NCBI GenBank assembly: GCA_016717305.1
Contig: JADKFY010000001.1
Span: 124,001-188,000 of the forward strand
Source: Flavobacteriales bacterium
GTDB lineage: Bacteria > Bacteroidota > Bacteroidia > Flavobacteriales_F > PHOS-HE28
Direction: 5' to 3'
DNA: 64,000 nucleotides
Shown: positions 54,395 to 62,524 of the stretch, one piece after another
Layout of the letters: the number at the start of each line of letters is the position of its first letter
Numbering within the stretch: the first letter of the stretch is position 1
Notes under the pieces: generated by a model
What the model was told of the DNA's origin: nothing
The model's database searches: none
What the model saw: the letters and a program-made list of their open reading frames with translations, nothing else
Program-made: the position numbers and the translations under genes

Positions 54395-54523
54395 TCAATG
54401 TTGAGCGGCCAGTTCCGTTCCGGCAACCGTTTCCGTTTCGGAGGGGCTATGCGCTATAACTACAACTGCCAATACCAATGCGATGGCTGCTGCTTGAAGG
54501 ATGGTGAGGTACTTGGGTTCCAT
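54395..54523 (-). CDS. Possible 42-residue single-pass membrane peptide
   Basis: The ATG at 54523 opens MEPKYLTILQAAAIALVLAV, one hydrophobic helix, followed by a short Ser/Glu/Thr-rich tail ending LAAQH. A hairpin terminator candidate follows 116 bp downstream. No homologue recognised; peptides of this size arise by chance, so support is moderate. Confidence 0.4.
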   Translation of the reverse strand: MEPKYLTILQAAAIALVLAVVVIAHSPSETETVAGTELAAQH

Positions 54524-54664
54524 GGGGGTGGGTGATTTTGTTGATACCTGCTACGGGTAGTGTTGCAGAAGGGTACGAGGTCTCGACATAAAGCCGTGGA
54601 AGCTTGCCGAAACAGGTTTGTTCGTCGACAGATCTTCCTGGAGGTTGATCAATAGCTTTGTTCC

Positions 54665-55309
54665 ATGGAGCGAACAATTCTGATAGCAGGAGCGACCGGT
54701 CTCGTAGGAGCAAAGGTTTTGGAAATGGCATTGCAGGATCCGCGTGTGGGTCGTGTGATAGCAGTGGTCCGGCGGCCATTGGCAGATCACCCGAAACTGG
54801 AGCAATGGGTTGGCCCCGATCTATCGAAGGCGTTGAAGGAAACGCGACCGGACGCCGTGATCTGCTGCTTGGGGACCACGATCAACAAGGAGAAAGGAGA
54901 CAAGGAAGCGTTCATCCATGTGGACCAAGAATTAGTGCTTGGACTTGGTCGGTGGGCGAGTGGGCCCGCCATGCGCTTTTGCGTGATCAGTTCATTGGGT
55001 GCGAACGCGCGAAGCATGGTCTTTTACAACCGGGTAAAGGGAACCGTTGAGGATGCATTGAGAGGGATGGACTTCGAAGCGTTGCACGTGTTCCAGCCGT
55101 CCATCTTGGATGGCCCACGATCGGAAATAAGGACCGGTGAGCGGATCGGGCTGGTTCTGATGCGGGCCATTGCGCCACTGCTCCCGCCGAAGGTTCGACC
55201 GATGCGCCACGATGTCTTGGCGAAAGCGCTGATCAATACAGCATTGGGAACGGACAAGGGTGCCCAGATCCACACCTACAAGCGCATAGTGGAACTGGCC
55301 TCTCAATAG
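54665..55309 (+). CDS. NAD(P)H-binding atypical SDR-type reductase
   Basis: The 214-residue protein starts with MERTILIAGATGLVGAKVLE, the nucleotide-binding glycine motif GATGLVG. It continues with AVICCLGTTINKEKGDKEAF, CVISSLGANARSMVFYNRVK (Ser and the Tyr-X3-Lys catalytic pair as YNRVK) and a C-terminal segment typical of the HTATIP2/oxidoreductase-like atypical short-chain dehydrogenases. Substrate unknown; members are often annotated as nucleoside-diphosphate-sugar epimerases without proof. It stands alone between two minus-strand genes. Confidence 0.85.
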   Translation: MERTILIAGATGLVGAKVLEMALQDPRVGRVIAVVRRPLADHPKLEQWVGPDLSKALKETRPDAVICCLGTTINKEKGDKEAFIHVDQELVLGLGRWASGPAMRFCVISSLGANARSMVFYNRVKGTVEDALRGMDFEALHVFQPSILDGPRSEIRTGERIGLVLMRAIAPLLPPKVRPMRHDVLAKALINTALGTDKGAQIHTYKRIVELASQ

Positions 55310-55339
55310 GAGCGGCTCTTTTTCATATCGAACGGTCGA

Positions 55340-56614
55340 CTAGAAGTTGACAACGCGACCGCGAGCGACATTCTCGGCGGCGATCAATTCGTCAGCGATG
55401 GAATCGCGGTGTTGCGTAAAGGCAGGCATCAACGATGCGTCCAATGCTGCTGTATTGGGAAGCTCTTCCTTCAAATGGTCCACTTGCACGCCATTTTTCC
55501 AGAACCGGAAACAGACATGTGGCCCCGTCGCCAATCCCGTGCTGCCAACTTCGCCGATCACTTGGCCTTGTTGTATTGCTTCTCCTTTCTTGACCAGGAT
55601 CTTTCGCATGTGCAAGTATTGCGTGGTGTATGTTCCGTTGTGACGGATCTTCACGAAGTTCCCATTCCCACCCGTGCGTCCGGTCTGTTCCACAATGCCA
55701 TCGCCAACGGAGAGGATCGGCGTCCCATACGCTGCGGCATAGTCCGTTCCCAGATGTGCTTTCATAACACGCTGCACAGGGTGCAACCGCCTTTTGCTGA
55801 AGTTTGAACTGATCCTGCTGTACTTGAGCGGTGCTTTCAGGAAAGCCTTCCGCGTGCTGTTCCCTTCACCATCAAAGTATTGTTGAATGCCATCGTCCTG
55901 CGCGAATTGATAGGCATCTTTGATCCGACCGTTGCTGATGTACCGCGCGCCAATTATCCGTGGCTTGCCATACCGCACGCCATACACAGTTTGTTTGGTG
56001 CAGGACAAGGAGAACACATCGTCTTTTCCGATCCGATAGAAGTCCACGGACCATGCGAACAGGTCCGCGAGATACATGGCCAATTGTGGATCGGCTCCCA
56101 CTCTGGCCAAGTCGTTGTAAAGGGCACCTGTTACCACACAAGCAATGGTGTGCTGGGTGGACTTTATCGGGCGGCGGCCAACGTGTACTGTCAAGCTGTC
56201 GCCCAGGCCGAATACGACATACTCGACCGGGTCCGCTTCATACACGAAATAGGCTGGTTGCAGCTCATTGTCCGCCCGGAAAATGAAGGAATACGGTCTT
56301 CCGGTATGCATGCGGCGCACATCGAAGTAGGGCTCTGCAAGTTCTACGAGTTTGTGTACCGCGTTGAGATCCACACCACGTGAAGCGAGCAATTCGCCGA
56401 ATGTGGAACCCACTTTTATCGACCCCTGCTCCATGGTGAATCCCGAAATGGGAATACCGTATGCGTTCGGCGGCAAAGGCACGGTATCGACCACGGCCGT
56501 TTCCACCGGATCCGGCGAATACTCTTCATGCGGACCCACGTCAACGGCCATGAAGAAGAACACTACCGTACCCACTGCGGCCGTAGCCGCGATCACCTTC
56601 TTCCACAATCTCAT
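55340..56614 (-). CDS. M23-type peptidoglycan DD-metallopeptidase
   Basis: The ATG at 56614 gives 424 residues with a membrane anchor or signal (about 5-25). An N-terminal domain of about 220 residues resembles the OapA/opacity-type region of Bacteroidota M23 proteins. The catalytic region shows HLGTDYAAAYGTPI (zinc His and Asp), then TGPHVCFRFWKNGVQVDH. The canonical HxH here reads HVC, so the second His is replaced by Cys. Family members trim peptidoglycan or act as divisome activators; the substitution could give an inactive regulator. The DUF3108 gene is 82 bp upstream on the same strand. Confidence 0.88.
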   Translation of the reverse strand: MRLWKKVIAATAAVGTVVFFFMAVDVGPHEEYSPDPVETAVVDTVPLPPNAYGIPISGFTMEQGSIKVGSTFGELLASRGVDLNAVHKLVELAEPYFDVRRMHTGRPYSFIFRADNELQPAYFVYEADPVEYVVFGLGDSLTVHVGRRPIKSTQHTIACVVTGALYNDLARVGADPQLAMYLADLFAWSVDFYRIGKDDVFSLSCTKQTVYGVRYGKPRIIGARYISNGRIKDAYQFAQDDGIQQYFDGEGNSTRKAFLKAPLKYSRISSNFSKRRLHPVQRVMKAHLGTDYAAAYGTPILSVGDGIVEQTGRTGGNGNFVKIRHNGTYTTQYLHMRKILVKKGEAIQQGQVIGEVGSTGLATGPHVCFRFWKNGVQVDHLKEELPNTAALDASLMPAFTQHRDSIADELIAAENVARGRVVNF

Positions 56615-56696
56615 TCTAGGCACCAAGGAACGGCGCAGGACCGTTCACTGCGACACTAGGGAGCAGTTCATTTCAACGTGTGGGTGTTGAAGTTCC

Positions 56697-57521
56697 CTAT
56701 TGCTTGGCGATCGGATTGGTAAGTCCCTGGTATTCGGTAAGCTCCATCTTGATGGACCCCACCAACACTTTTGCTTGAGCGAGGACGGGTATGCGATTGG
56801 CATCGTCGGTGATCCAAACGTTCAGGTCATCGTTGCCTTTGAAGATGCGCCCTTCCTGCACCACGGGCTGGAATTTCATACAACGGTACTTCCCGGAGCG
56901 GATCTTGATCGTTTCCTTGCCTACGTACTGCATGCGCAAGGGCCAAACTTCATTGTCCATGAACATGGGTATCTCGAACTGTTGCCCCGGCTGCGCATTG
57001 TTCAGGTCAATGGTACGTGCGTAGTAGAACGCGCTCAACATGTCCTGTACGCCAACGGGCACTTTATGGGTCTTTTTCTCCTGTGTGGTCACTTCATTCT
57101 TCAGCGGGTTGTACAAGTAGTCTTGGCTGAAGTTGTAGCCACCCTCGCTTACGCGACGCACGAAAGCATAAGGGAATACTCCCTGCGCATCGAAGTTGGA
57201 CTCGTAATGATCGTCCACCTTGAAGAAGGCATTGAAGGCTCCCAAGCTGCGACCCTTGCCTACAGCCCTCCATACCTCGCGGCCTTGCACCTTGTTATCG
57301 GTTTTCTGCAATTCCAAGATGGCCTCACCTGCATTGATCCAGCCATAATGGACCACGTAACTGAGCTTTTCTCCGGGTTTGAAAGCATGCTGGTCCAAGC
57401 TGCGCAATTCCGAGCTTTCCTTGGCCACAGCCCCATCGTTTTCCCGGGGTAGTTCAACCTGTGCAAAGGCCATGGTAAGCACACTTGTACCAAGTAGAGC
57501 GAACATTGTCTTGCGTTCCAT
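56697..57521 (-). CDS. DUF3108 periplasmic protein
   Basis: From the ATG at 57521 the product is 274 residues with a signal peptide ending AFAQ. Conserved segments are FKPGEKLSYVVHYGWINAGE, FYYARTIDLNNAQPGQQFEI and IRSGKYRCMKFQPVVQEGR, which fit DUF3108. The family's function is unknown; its genes commonly lie next to M23 peptidase genes in Bacteroidota, as here. An in-frame start at 57530 is equally possible. Confidence 0.87.
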   Translation of the reverse strand: MERKTMFALLGTSVLTMAFAQVELPRENDGAVAKESSELRSLDQHAFKPGEKLSYVVHYGWINAGEAILELQKTDNKVQGREVWRAVGKGRSLGAFNAFFKVDDHYESNFDAQGVFPYAFVRRVSEGGYNFSQDYLYNPLKNEVTTQEKKTHKVPVGVQDMLSAFYYARTIDLNNAQPGQQFEIPMFMDNEVWPLRMQYVGKETIKIRSGKYRCMKFQPVVQEGRIFKGNDDLNVWITDDANRIPVLAQAKVLVGSIKMELTEYQGLTNPIAKQ

Positions 57522-57662
57522 GCCATGCATTACGCAAAAGCAATGCCGGGAGTGCCTTATTGGACCGTTGCTTCTGGTAAACAACCGTTTAGCACTAAGC
57601 AGATCGGCAAGTGAATTGGTGCTGAATTGTACCAAACGCCACCACTAAGTAGCGAATAGCCA

Positions 57663-57709
57663 TCCCGCCGCTCAACATTCCCGCAGAAGTGTGCGGGAGG
57701 TAGGCGGGA
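57663..57709. terminator. Nested hairpin between leuS and DUF3108
   Basis: TCCCGCA (57679-57685) pairs with TGCGGGA (57692-57698), and outside it TCCCGCC (57663-57669) pairs with GGCGGGA (57703-57709). It lies downstream of leuS. No T tract follows on the minus strand, so terminator function is uncertain. Confidence 0.45.
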
Positions 57710-57732
57710 GCCAAAGGCTAGCAGCCAGAGAA

Positions 57733-60700
57733 TCAAACCACAATATTCACGATGCGTTTCGGCACCACGATCACTTTCTTTGGGGAATTCCCTTCCAGTC
57801 GTTGTTGCACTTCGGGGTTGGCCAATACGATGGCTTCCACCTCTTCCTTGGTGAGCGATGCAGGAAGCTCCAGCACCATCCGCGTTTTTCCGTTGAAGCT
57901 GATCGGGTAGCTGAAGTTGTCCTCCACCAAGTGCTTCTCATCGAATTTGGGCCAAGGTGCCAATGTGACACTCGTCTTGTGCCCCAGCAAATGCCACAAT
58001 TCCTCCGCAATGTGGGGTGCGAACGGGGCCAATGCGATAGTGAGTGGCTCCAGCACATGACGTTTGTGGCACTTGAGCGATCCCAGCTCGTTCACGGCGA
58101 TCATGAACTGGCTCACGCTGGTGTTGAAGCTCATGTGCTCGATATCCTCCGTCACTTTCTTCAAGGTGGCATGCAGGGCTTTGAATTCTGGTTTGGTGGG
58201 TTCCGTTTCGTCCAGATCCACCTTTAGGTCGACCCGGTGGGTCGACGCTACGGGTGCATCTGTTGAAGATGGTGCGTTTGGATCACCGCTGATCCGGAAC
58301 AGGTTCCAGAATTTGCGCAGGAATCGGAAGGTGCCTTCGATGCCGTTGGTGTCCCACGGTTTGCTTTGCTCCAAGGGACCAAGGAACATCTCGTAGAGGC
58401 GAAGGGTGTCGGCGCCGTACTTTGAAATGATCTCGTCGGGGTTGACTACGTTCAACTTCGACTTGGACATTTTCTCGACCACCGGTTTGGTGCGCACACC
58501 AAGTGGTTCAGCACCAGCGAAAGGGGTGAACTTACCTTCATGCCACACACCAGCCTCACTGACGAATACGGCATCTTCATGTTTCTGGCCCTCCAACGAC
58601 TTCATATAATCCACGACATTCAACGTGCCGTCTACAACAACTTGCACTGGAACATTAATCTCCTGCGCGTAGAGACGGTTCATTCCTTCAAAGTCACGAA
58701 GCAGTTTCGCATCGGCCTCCATTAGTACAGTCTGAGCGATTGGAACACCCTCCTCGTTGTAGCGCAGGAATTTATGAGAGTTCATGAACTCAAAATATCC
58801 TCCCTCTCTTAGGGGAATTCTCATTCCACGATTCTCTTTCGTCACCATGTGATCGAGACTAACGTAAGCCACGCCTACGCTTTGAGACACTCCCTGGATC
58901 ATCCCCTGATTCACCAACTTCTTAGCGGGTTCATCAAAGGGCAGCCAACCGCGATCATGCAGGAACTTGGTCCAGAACCGGAAGTAGAGCAAGTGGCCGG
59001 TGGCGTGTTCGCTACCGCCCATGTACAGATCGACCTGGCCCCAGTACTTGATGGCTTCTGGCGATGCGAAACGGCCCTCGTTCTTCGGGTCCATGTAGCG
59101 CAGGAAATACCAGCTGCTGCCGGCCCAACCGGGCATGGTGGTGGTTTCGAGCGGGTAGTGTCCCTCACCCCCGGCCCCTCTCCCAACGAGAGGGGAGTAA
59201 TGCCAATCCGTTGCACGTGCGAGAGGAGGTTCACCATCTTCTGTCGGAAGGAATTTGTCGACTTCAGGTAGAATAAGAGGAAGGTGTTCCTCCTTGACGG
59301 CGTAAGGGATATCGTCCTTGTAGTAGACCGGGATAGGTTCACCCCAGTAGCGTTGGCGACCAAATGCGGCATCGCGCAACCGGAAGTTGATCCGGCCTTC
59401 TCCAGCGTTCAATTTTTCCAATTCTTGGATCGCACGTGTGATCGCTTCAGGTACTTTCAAGCCCTTCAAGAACCCTTCGCTACAAATGGTCGCATCTTTT
59501 CGTTCGTCTGCTTCTTTTTCAATGTCAGCCCCTTCCGTAACAGCGATGATCGGTAGCCCGAAATGCTTCGCGAAACGCCAGTCGCGTTGGTCGCCACCGG
59601 GTACGGCCATAACAGCACCAGTCCCGTAACCAGCGAGCACATAGTCGCCCACCCAGATCGGCACATCCGCACCTGTGAATGGATGCTTTGCGTAGGACCC
59701 GGTGAACACACCACTCACCTTGTCCACTTCGGCTTGCCGGTCGCGCTCGCTGCGGTTGCTGGCGGTTTTCACGTAGGCCTCGACTTCTGCGCGGCGTTCG
59801 TCGGTGGTGAGAATGGAAACAAGTTCGTGCTCCGGTGCTAGGGTTAGGAAGGAGACACCGAAGAGGGTGTCTGGGCGGGTGGTGAAGACTTCGATTTCCC
59901 TCACCCCTTGCCCCTCTCCCGAGGAGAGGGGTGAATGCCGTGTCGTGTTAAAGTCAGGCCGCTTGGATAATGCAACAATGATGCTTTCTCTTACCGCTAT
60001 GGCATCTGCCATTACCTCTTGATTGGTAAAGCGAATGACTTCAAATCCTAGCTCCTGCAACATGTGCGTTCTGCCGGAGTCCTCATCCTCTTGGTGCTCG
60101 TGGATATCACCATCCACCTCGATCACCAACTGTTTCGGAAGTGATACAAAATCCACGATGTACTTATCAATAGCATGTTGGCGCCGGATCCGGCCACCAG
60201 TTGCACTTCCCCGAATTACTTGCCAAAGTCGATCTTCCGCTTCAGTAGGCTCCTTTCTATTGTCGCGGGCGAATTGCTGCAACTCGGAAGCACTTTTGAA
60301 ATCCGCAGTCAGATAAGCAGGTCGCTCCGTAGCAGAATTCCGCTTCCCCTCGGAGTCGGCCTGTGGATCAGACGGCATTCCCCCCCTCTCCTTGGGAGAG
60401 GGGTTTGGGGTGAGGGCGAAGCGGACGAGAGCTCCTTCACTCCGCCCGATCCAATTGCGCTGGGATTCTTTCAATGAAGTACTCCAATCCAAGTCGTCCA
60501 AACCATTAAGCAATCGTTGTGCATACGCGGTGATGCGCATGCTCCACTGCCGCATCTTCTTGCGTTCCACCGGATGGCCGCCGCGTTCACTCACACCATC
60601 TTTCACCTCGTCGTTGGCCAGCACCGTGCCGAGCGCAGGACACCAATTCACCCAAGCATCACTGAGGTAGGCCAAGCGGAAATACTGCAACACCAGTTGC

Positions 60701-61302
60701 TTCGTGCGTTCGTCGAAGGCTTTCCATTCCGCAGCGTCGAACTCGCCCACGAACTCCTCGATGTCGCCGGTGAGCACACTGGCATCTTGGCCTTTGCAGC
60801 CACGTTCCTCGAATCGTGCGATAAGTTCAGCGATCGGTCGCGCCTTGTCCTGCGCCGTGTCATACCAGCTATCGAAGAGCTGTAGGAAGATCCACTGCGT
60901 CCACTTGTAATAGTTGGGGTCGCTGGTACGCACCTCGCGGTCCCAATCGAAGCTGAAACCGATCCGATCCAATTGCTCCCGGTAACGTGCGAGGTTGATC
61001 TCGGTGGTCTTTGCAGGATGTTGTCCGGTCTGGATGGCATATTGTTCCGCAGGCAGGCCAAAGCTGTCGTAGCCCATGGGGTGCAGCACGTTGAAACCGC
61101 TGTGCCGCTTGTAGCGCGCAACAATATCGCTGGCGATGTAGCCGAGCGGATGGCCTACATGCAAACCGGCACCACTGGGGTAAGGGAACATGTCCAGCAC
61201 ATAATACTTCGGTTTGGACGGATCGTTCTCAACATGGTAGGTCTTCTCGGCTTTCCACCGGTCCCTCCACTCTTGCTCTATGCGTTTATGGTCGTACTGC
61301 AT
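57733..61302 (-). CDS. leuS: Leucyl-tRNA synthetase carrying an in-frame DUF559 element and a solo repeat
   Basis: The ATG at 61302 gives 1189 residues; a TACATTTG -7 box precedes it, and a longer in-frame start at 61365 is rejected. HIGH is in PYPSGAGLHVGHPLGY and KMSKS in VEKMSKSKLNVVNPDE, both intact. Editing-domain marks are FTTRPDTLFGVSF and YGTGAVMAVPGGDQRDWRFA. Two foreign stretches interrupt the frame. Residues about 296-469 encode a DUF559 nuclease-like domain bounded by LTPNPSPKERG and SPLSSGEGQGVRE, and about residues 702-714 read SPLVGRGAGGEG. Without them the length is about 1000, normal for the phylum. The first lies at the start of the editing domain, in the loop before EIEVFTTRPD. 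Confidence 0.95.
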   Translation of the reverse strand: MQYDHKRIEQEWRDRWKAEKTYHVENDPSKPKYYVLDMFPYPSGAGLHVGHPLGYIASDIVARYKRHSGFNVLHPMGYDSFGLPAEQYAIQTGQHPAKTTEINLARYREQLDRIGFSFDWDREVRTSDPNYYKWTQWIFLQLFDSWYDTAQDKARPIAELIARFEERGCKGQDASVLTGDIEEFVGEFDAAEWKAFDERTKQLVLQYFRLAYLSDAWVNWCPALGTVLANDEVKDGVSERGGHPVERKKMRQWSMRITAYAQRLLNGLDDLDWSTSLKESQRNWIGRSEGALVRFALTPNPSPKERGGMPSDPQADSEGKRNSATERPAYLTADFKSASELQQFARDNRKEPTEAEDRLWQVIRGSATGGRIRRQHAIDKYIVDFVSLPKQLVIEVDGDIHEHQEDEDSGRTHMLQELGFEVIRFTNQEVMADAIAVRESIIVALSKRPDFNTTRHSPLSSGEGQGVREIEVFTTRPDTLFGVSFLTLAPEHELVSILTTDERRAEVEAYVKTASNRSERDRQAEVDKVSGVFTGSYAKHPFTGADVPIWVGDYVLAGYGTGAVMAVPGGDQRDWRFAKHFGLPIIAVTEGADIEKEADERKDATICSEGFLKGLKVPEAITRAIQELEKLNAGEGRINFRLRDAAFGRQRYWGEPIPVYYKDDIPYAVKEEHLPLILPEVDKFLPTEDGEPPLARATDWHYSPLVGRGAGGEGHYPLETTTMPGWAGSSWYFLRYMDPKNEGRFASPEAIKYWGQVDLYMGGSEHATGHLLYFRFWTKFLHDRGWLPFDEPAKKLVNQGMIQGVSQSVGVAYVSLDHMVTKENRGMRIPLREGGYFEFMNSHKFLRYNEEGVPIAQTVLMEADAKLLRDFEGMNRLYAQEINVPVQVVVDGTLNVVDYMKSLEGQKHEDAVFVSEAGVWHEGKFTPFAGAEPLGVRTKPVVEKMSKSKLNVVNPDEIISKYGADTLRLYEMFLGPLEQSKPWDTNGIEGTFRFLRKFWNLFRISGDPNAPSSTDAPVASTHRVDLKVDLDETEPTKPEFKALHATLKKVTEDIEHMSFNTSVSQFMIAVNELGSLKCHKRHVLEPLTIALAPFAPHIAEELWHLLGHKTSVTLAPWPKFDEKHLVEDNFSYPISFNGKTRMVLELPASLTKEEVEAIVLANPEVQQRLEGNSPKKVIVVPKRIVNIVV
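59161..59196. repeat. Solo copy of the leuS palindromic repeat
   Basis: The 36-bp insert is the core of the repeat (CCCTCACCCC, three bases, CCCCTCTCCC, three bases, GAGAGGGG) and codes in frame for SPLVGRGAGGEG. It is flanked by gtagtg (59155-59160) and gtaatg (59197-59202), five of six bases identical, which look like a target-site duplication and encode the duplicated His-Tyr. Confidence 0.8.
59898..60416 (-). mobile_element. 519-bp in-frame DUF559 element inside leuS
   Basis: The ends are inverted copies of a repeat: 59898-59940 on one side and 60371-60416 on the other. Both read CCCTCACCCC, a variable triplet, CCCCTCTCC, a variable triplet, GGAGAGGGG, then AATGCCG, and each folds on itself. 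The inside encodes a DUF559 domain with EPTEAEDRLWQVIRG, DKYIVDFVSLPKQLVIEVDG, HEHQEDEDSGRTHMLQELGF and EVIRFTNQEVM, so the Vsr-like acidic residues look intact. Its length is exactly 173 codons and there is no stop, so leuS reads through. A possible internal start (ATG at 60378) follows the first repeat. Inside GC is about 50 percent by hand count. Confidence 0.82.
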
Positions 61303-61320
61303 GTTCACTTGCCACGGCCC

Positions 61321-61328
61321 CAAATGTA
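61321..61328 (-). promoter_or_regulatory. -7 box TACATTTG for leuS
   Basis: On the minus strand this matches TAnnTTTG exactly and lies 19 bp before the leuS start at 61302. It supports that start over the longer one. Confidence 0.6.
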
Positions 61329-61368
61329 GCGGGCTTCGCGGTGGTGATCGTCGTTCCCCGCCCACGAT

Positions 61369-61376
61369 TACCTTCG
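61369..61376 (+). promoter_or_regulatory. -7-like box TACCTTCG for ftsX
   Basis: The octamer lies 7 bp before the ftsX start and is identical to those before purQ and DUF502. Together with 61321-61328 it forms a compact divergent promoter pair. Confidence 0.45.
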
Positions 61377-61383
61377 CCGCCTA

Positions 61384-62259
61384 ATGAGTACGGACCGCCA
61401 CAATAAGGCACGCACGCAATCTGCGGGTGTAGGCACGGTGATCGGCATTGCGCTGGTGCTGTTCATGTTGGGTGTGTTGGGCTTTCTGGTATTGAACGCA
61501 CAAGCCTTGGAGCGTTACTTCAAGGAGAACGTTCGGGTAGAGCTCTTCCTGAAGCGCGACCTGAAGGAGGTGGACGTGATGCAATTCCGCAAGGAACTGG
61601 ACACGCAGCCATACACCTTCGAGACCCGTTACGTGACCGCCGACCAGGCCGCCGAACAATTGAAACAGGACCTTGGCGAGGATTTCATCGGGGTGTTAGG
61701 CAGTAATCCGCTTTTGCCTTCCGTGGAATTGAGGTTGAAGGCCGACCACGCCCAACCGGATAGCCTGAAATGGATCGTCGAACAGCTTGAAGGGGATCAA
61801 CGCGTGCAGGAGGTAGCCTACAACGCTGCTGTGGTGGAGAACATCGATGCCAATGTGGGGCGCCTGAGCTTGTTCGTCTTAGGGTTCTCGGTGCTGTTGC
61901 TCATTATCGCGATCGCCTTGATCAATAACACCATCCGCTTGGCGATCTACAGCAAACGCTTCCTGATCCGCACCATGCACTTGGTGGGCGCAACGCAATG
62001 GTTCATCAAAAAGCCGTTCTTGGGGCAAAGTTTTTGGCAAGGTGTGATCGGATCCGTTCTGGCGATCGGCCTGCTCGTTGGCTTGCTCCAACTGGTGAAG
62101 CACTACATGCCCGACATGCTTGCCTTCACCGACATGCGTAGCTTGGCCATGCTCTTCGGCGCTGTGCTGGTGCTGGGCCTCTTGATCTCCTTGATCTCCA
62201 CCTGGTTCGCTGTACGTCGCTACCTTCGCATGAATTCAGAGGACCTTCACTGGAGCTGA
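61384..62259 (+). CDS. ftsX: Cell division protein FtsX
   Basis: The 291-residue protein has one N-terminal membrane helix (about 18-38), a periplasmic domain (about 45-155, with FKENVRVELFLKRDLKEVDV) and three further helices, matching the four-helix FtsX permease. The last part has NTIRLAIYSKRFLIRTMHLV. FtsX pairs with the ATPase FtsE to activate septal peptidoglycan hydrolases; FtsE is not adjacent. It starts the group ftsX - DUF3098 - uppP - truB, with gaps of 10 bp, a 1-bp overlap and 46 bp. Confidence 0.93.
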   Translation: MSTDRHNKARTQSAGVGTVIGIALVLFMLGVLGFLVLNAQALERYFKENVRVELFLKRDLKEVDVMQFRKELDTQPYTFETRYVTADQAAEQLKQDLGEDFIGVLGSNPLLPSVELRLKADHAQPDSLKWIVEQLEGDQRVQEVAYNAAVVENIDANVGRLSLFVLGFSVLLLIIAIALINNTIRLAIYSKRFLIRTMHLVGATQWFIKKPFLGQSFWQGVIGSVLAIGLLVGLLQLVKHYMPDMLAFTDMRSLAMLFGAVLVLGLLISLISTWFAVRRYLRMNSEDLHWS

Positions 62260-62269
62260 CCCGATAACA

Positions 62270-62524
62270 ATGGCAAAACCGGATCTCAATAACGACATGG
62301 CCTTCACGGCCACGAATTACAAGCTCATGTTGATCGGCCTTGGCATCGTGATCATCGGCTTCATCATGATGTCCGGTGGTGGAAATGGCGATCCGAATAG
62401 TTTCGATGAGAGCGCGATCTTCAGTGTGCGTCGCATCACCGTGGCGCCGATCGTGGTTTTGGCCGGGTATCTTTTCGTGGTCTATGCCATCCTGAAGAAA
62501 TCGGTAGCGGACAAGACGTCTTGA
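62270..62524 (+). CDS. DUF3098 membrane protein
   Basis: The 84-residue protein begins MAKPDLNNDMAFTATNYKLM and has two hydrophobic helices (about 20-40 and 55-75) separated by GGGNGDPNSFDESAIFS. This is the DUF3098 pattern of Bacteroidota, always next to ftsX and uppP. Function unknown; the conserved position hints at a role in envelope or division. Its stop codon overlaps the uppP start by one base. Confidence 0.93.
   Translation: MAKPDLNNDMAFTATNYKLMLIGLGIVIIGFIMMSGGGNGDPNSFDESAIFSVRRITVAPIVVLAGYLFVVYAILKKSVADKTS

Noticed and set aside
53980..54459. Plus-strand 159-codon frame upstream of the surface operon
   Set aside because: It overlaps the lipoprotein gene start and a hairpin, and its composition is shadow-like.
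60023..60316. Separate plus-strand gene opposite the DUF559 region
   Set aside because: The minus-strand frame carries the recognisable domain and continues the leuS frame; the plus-strand frame has no family resemblance.
59898..60416. Intein or self-splicing intron in leuS
   Set aside because: No Cys/Ser start, no His-Asn end and no intron secondary-structure signals are visible; the ends are inverted DNA repeats and the insert is a plain DUF559 domain.
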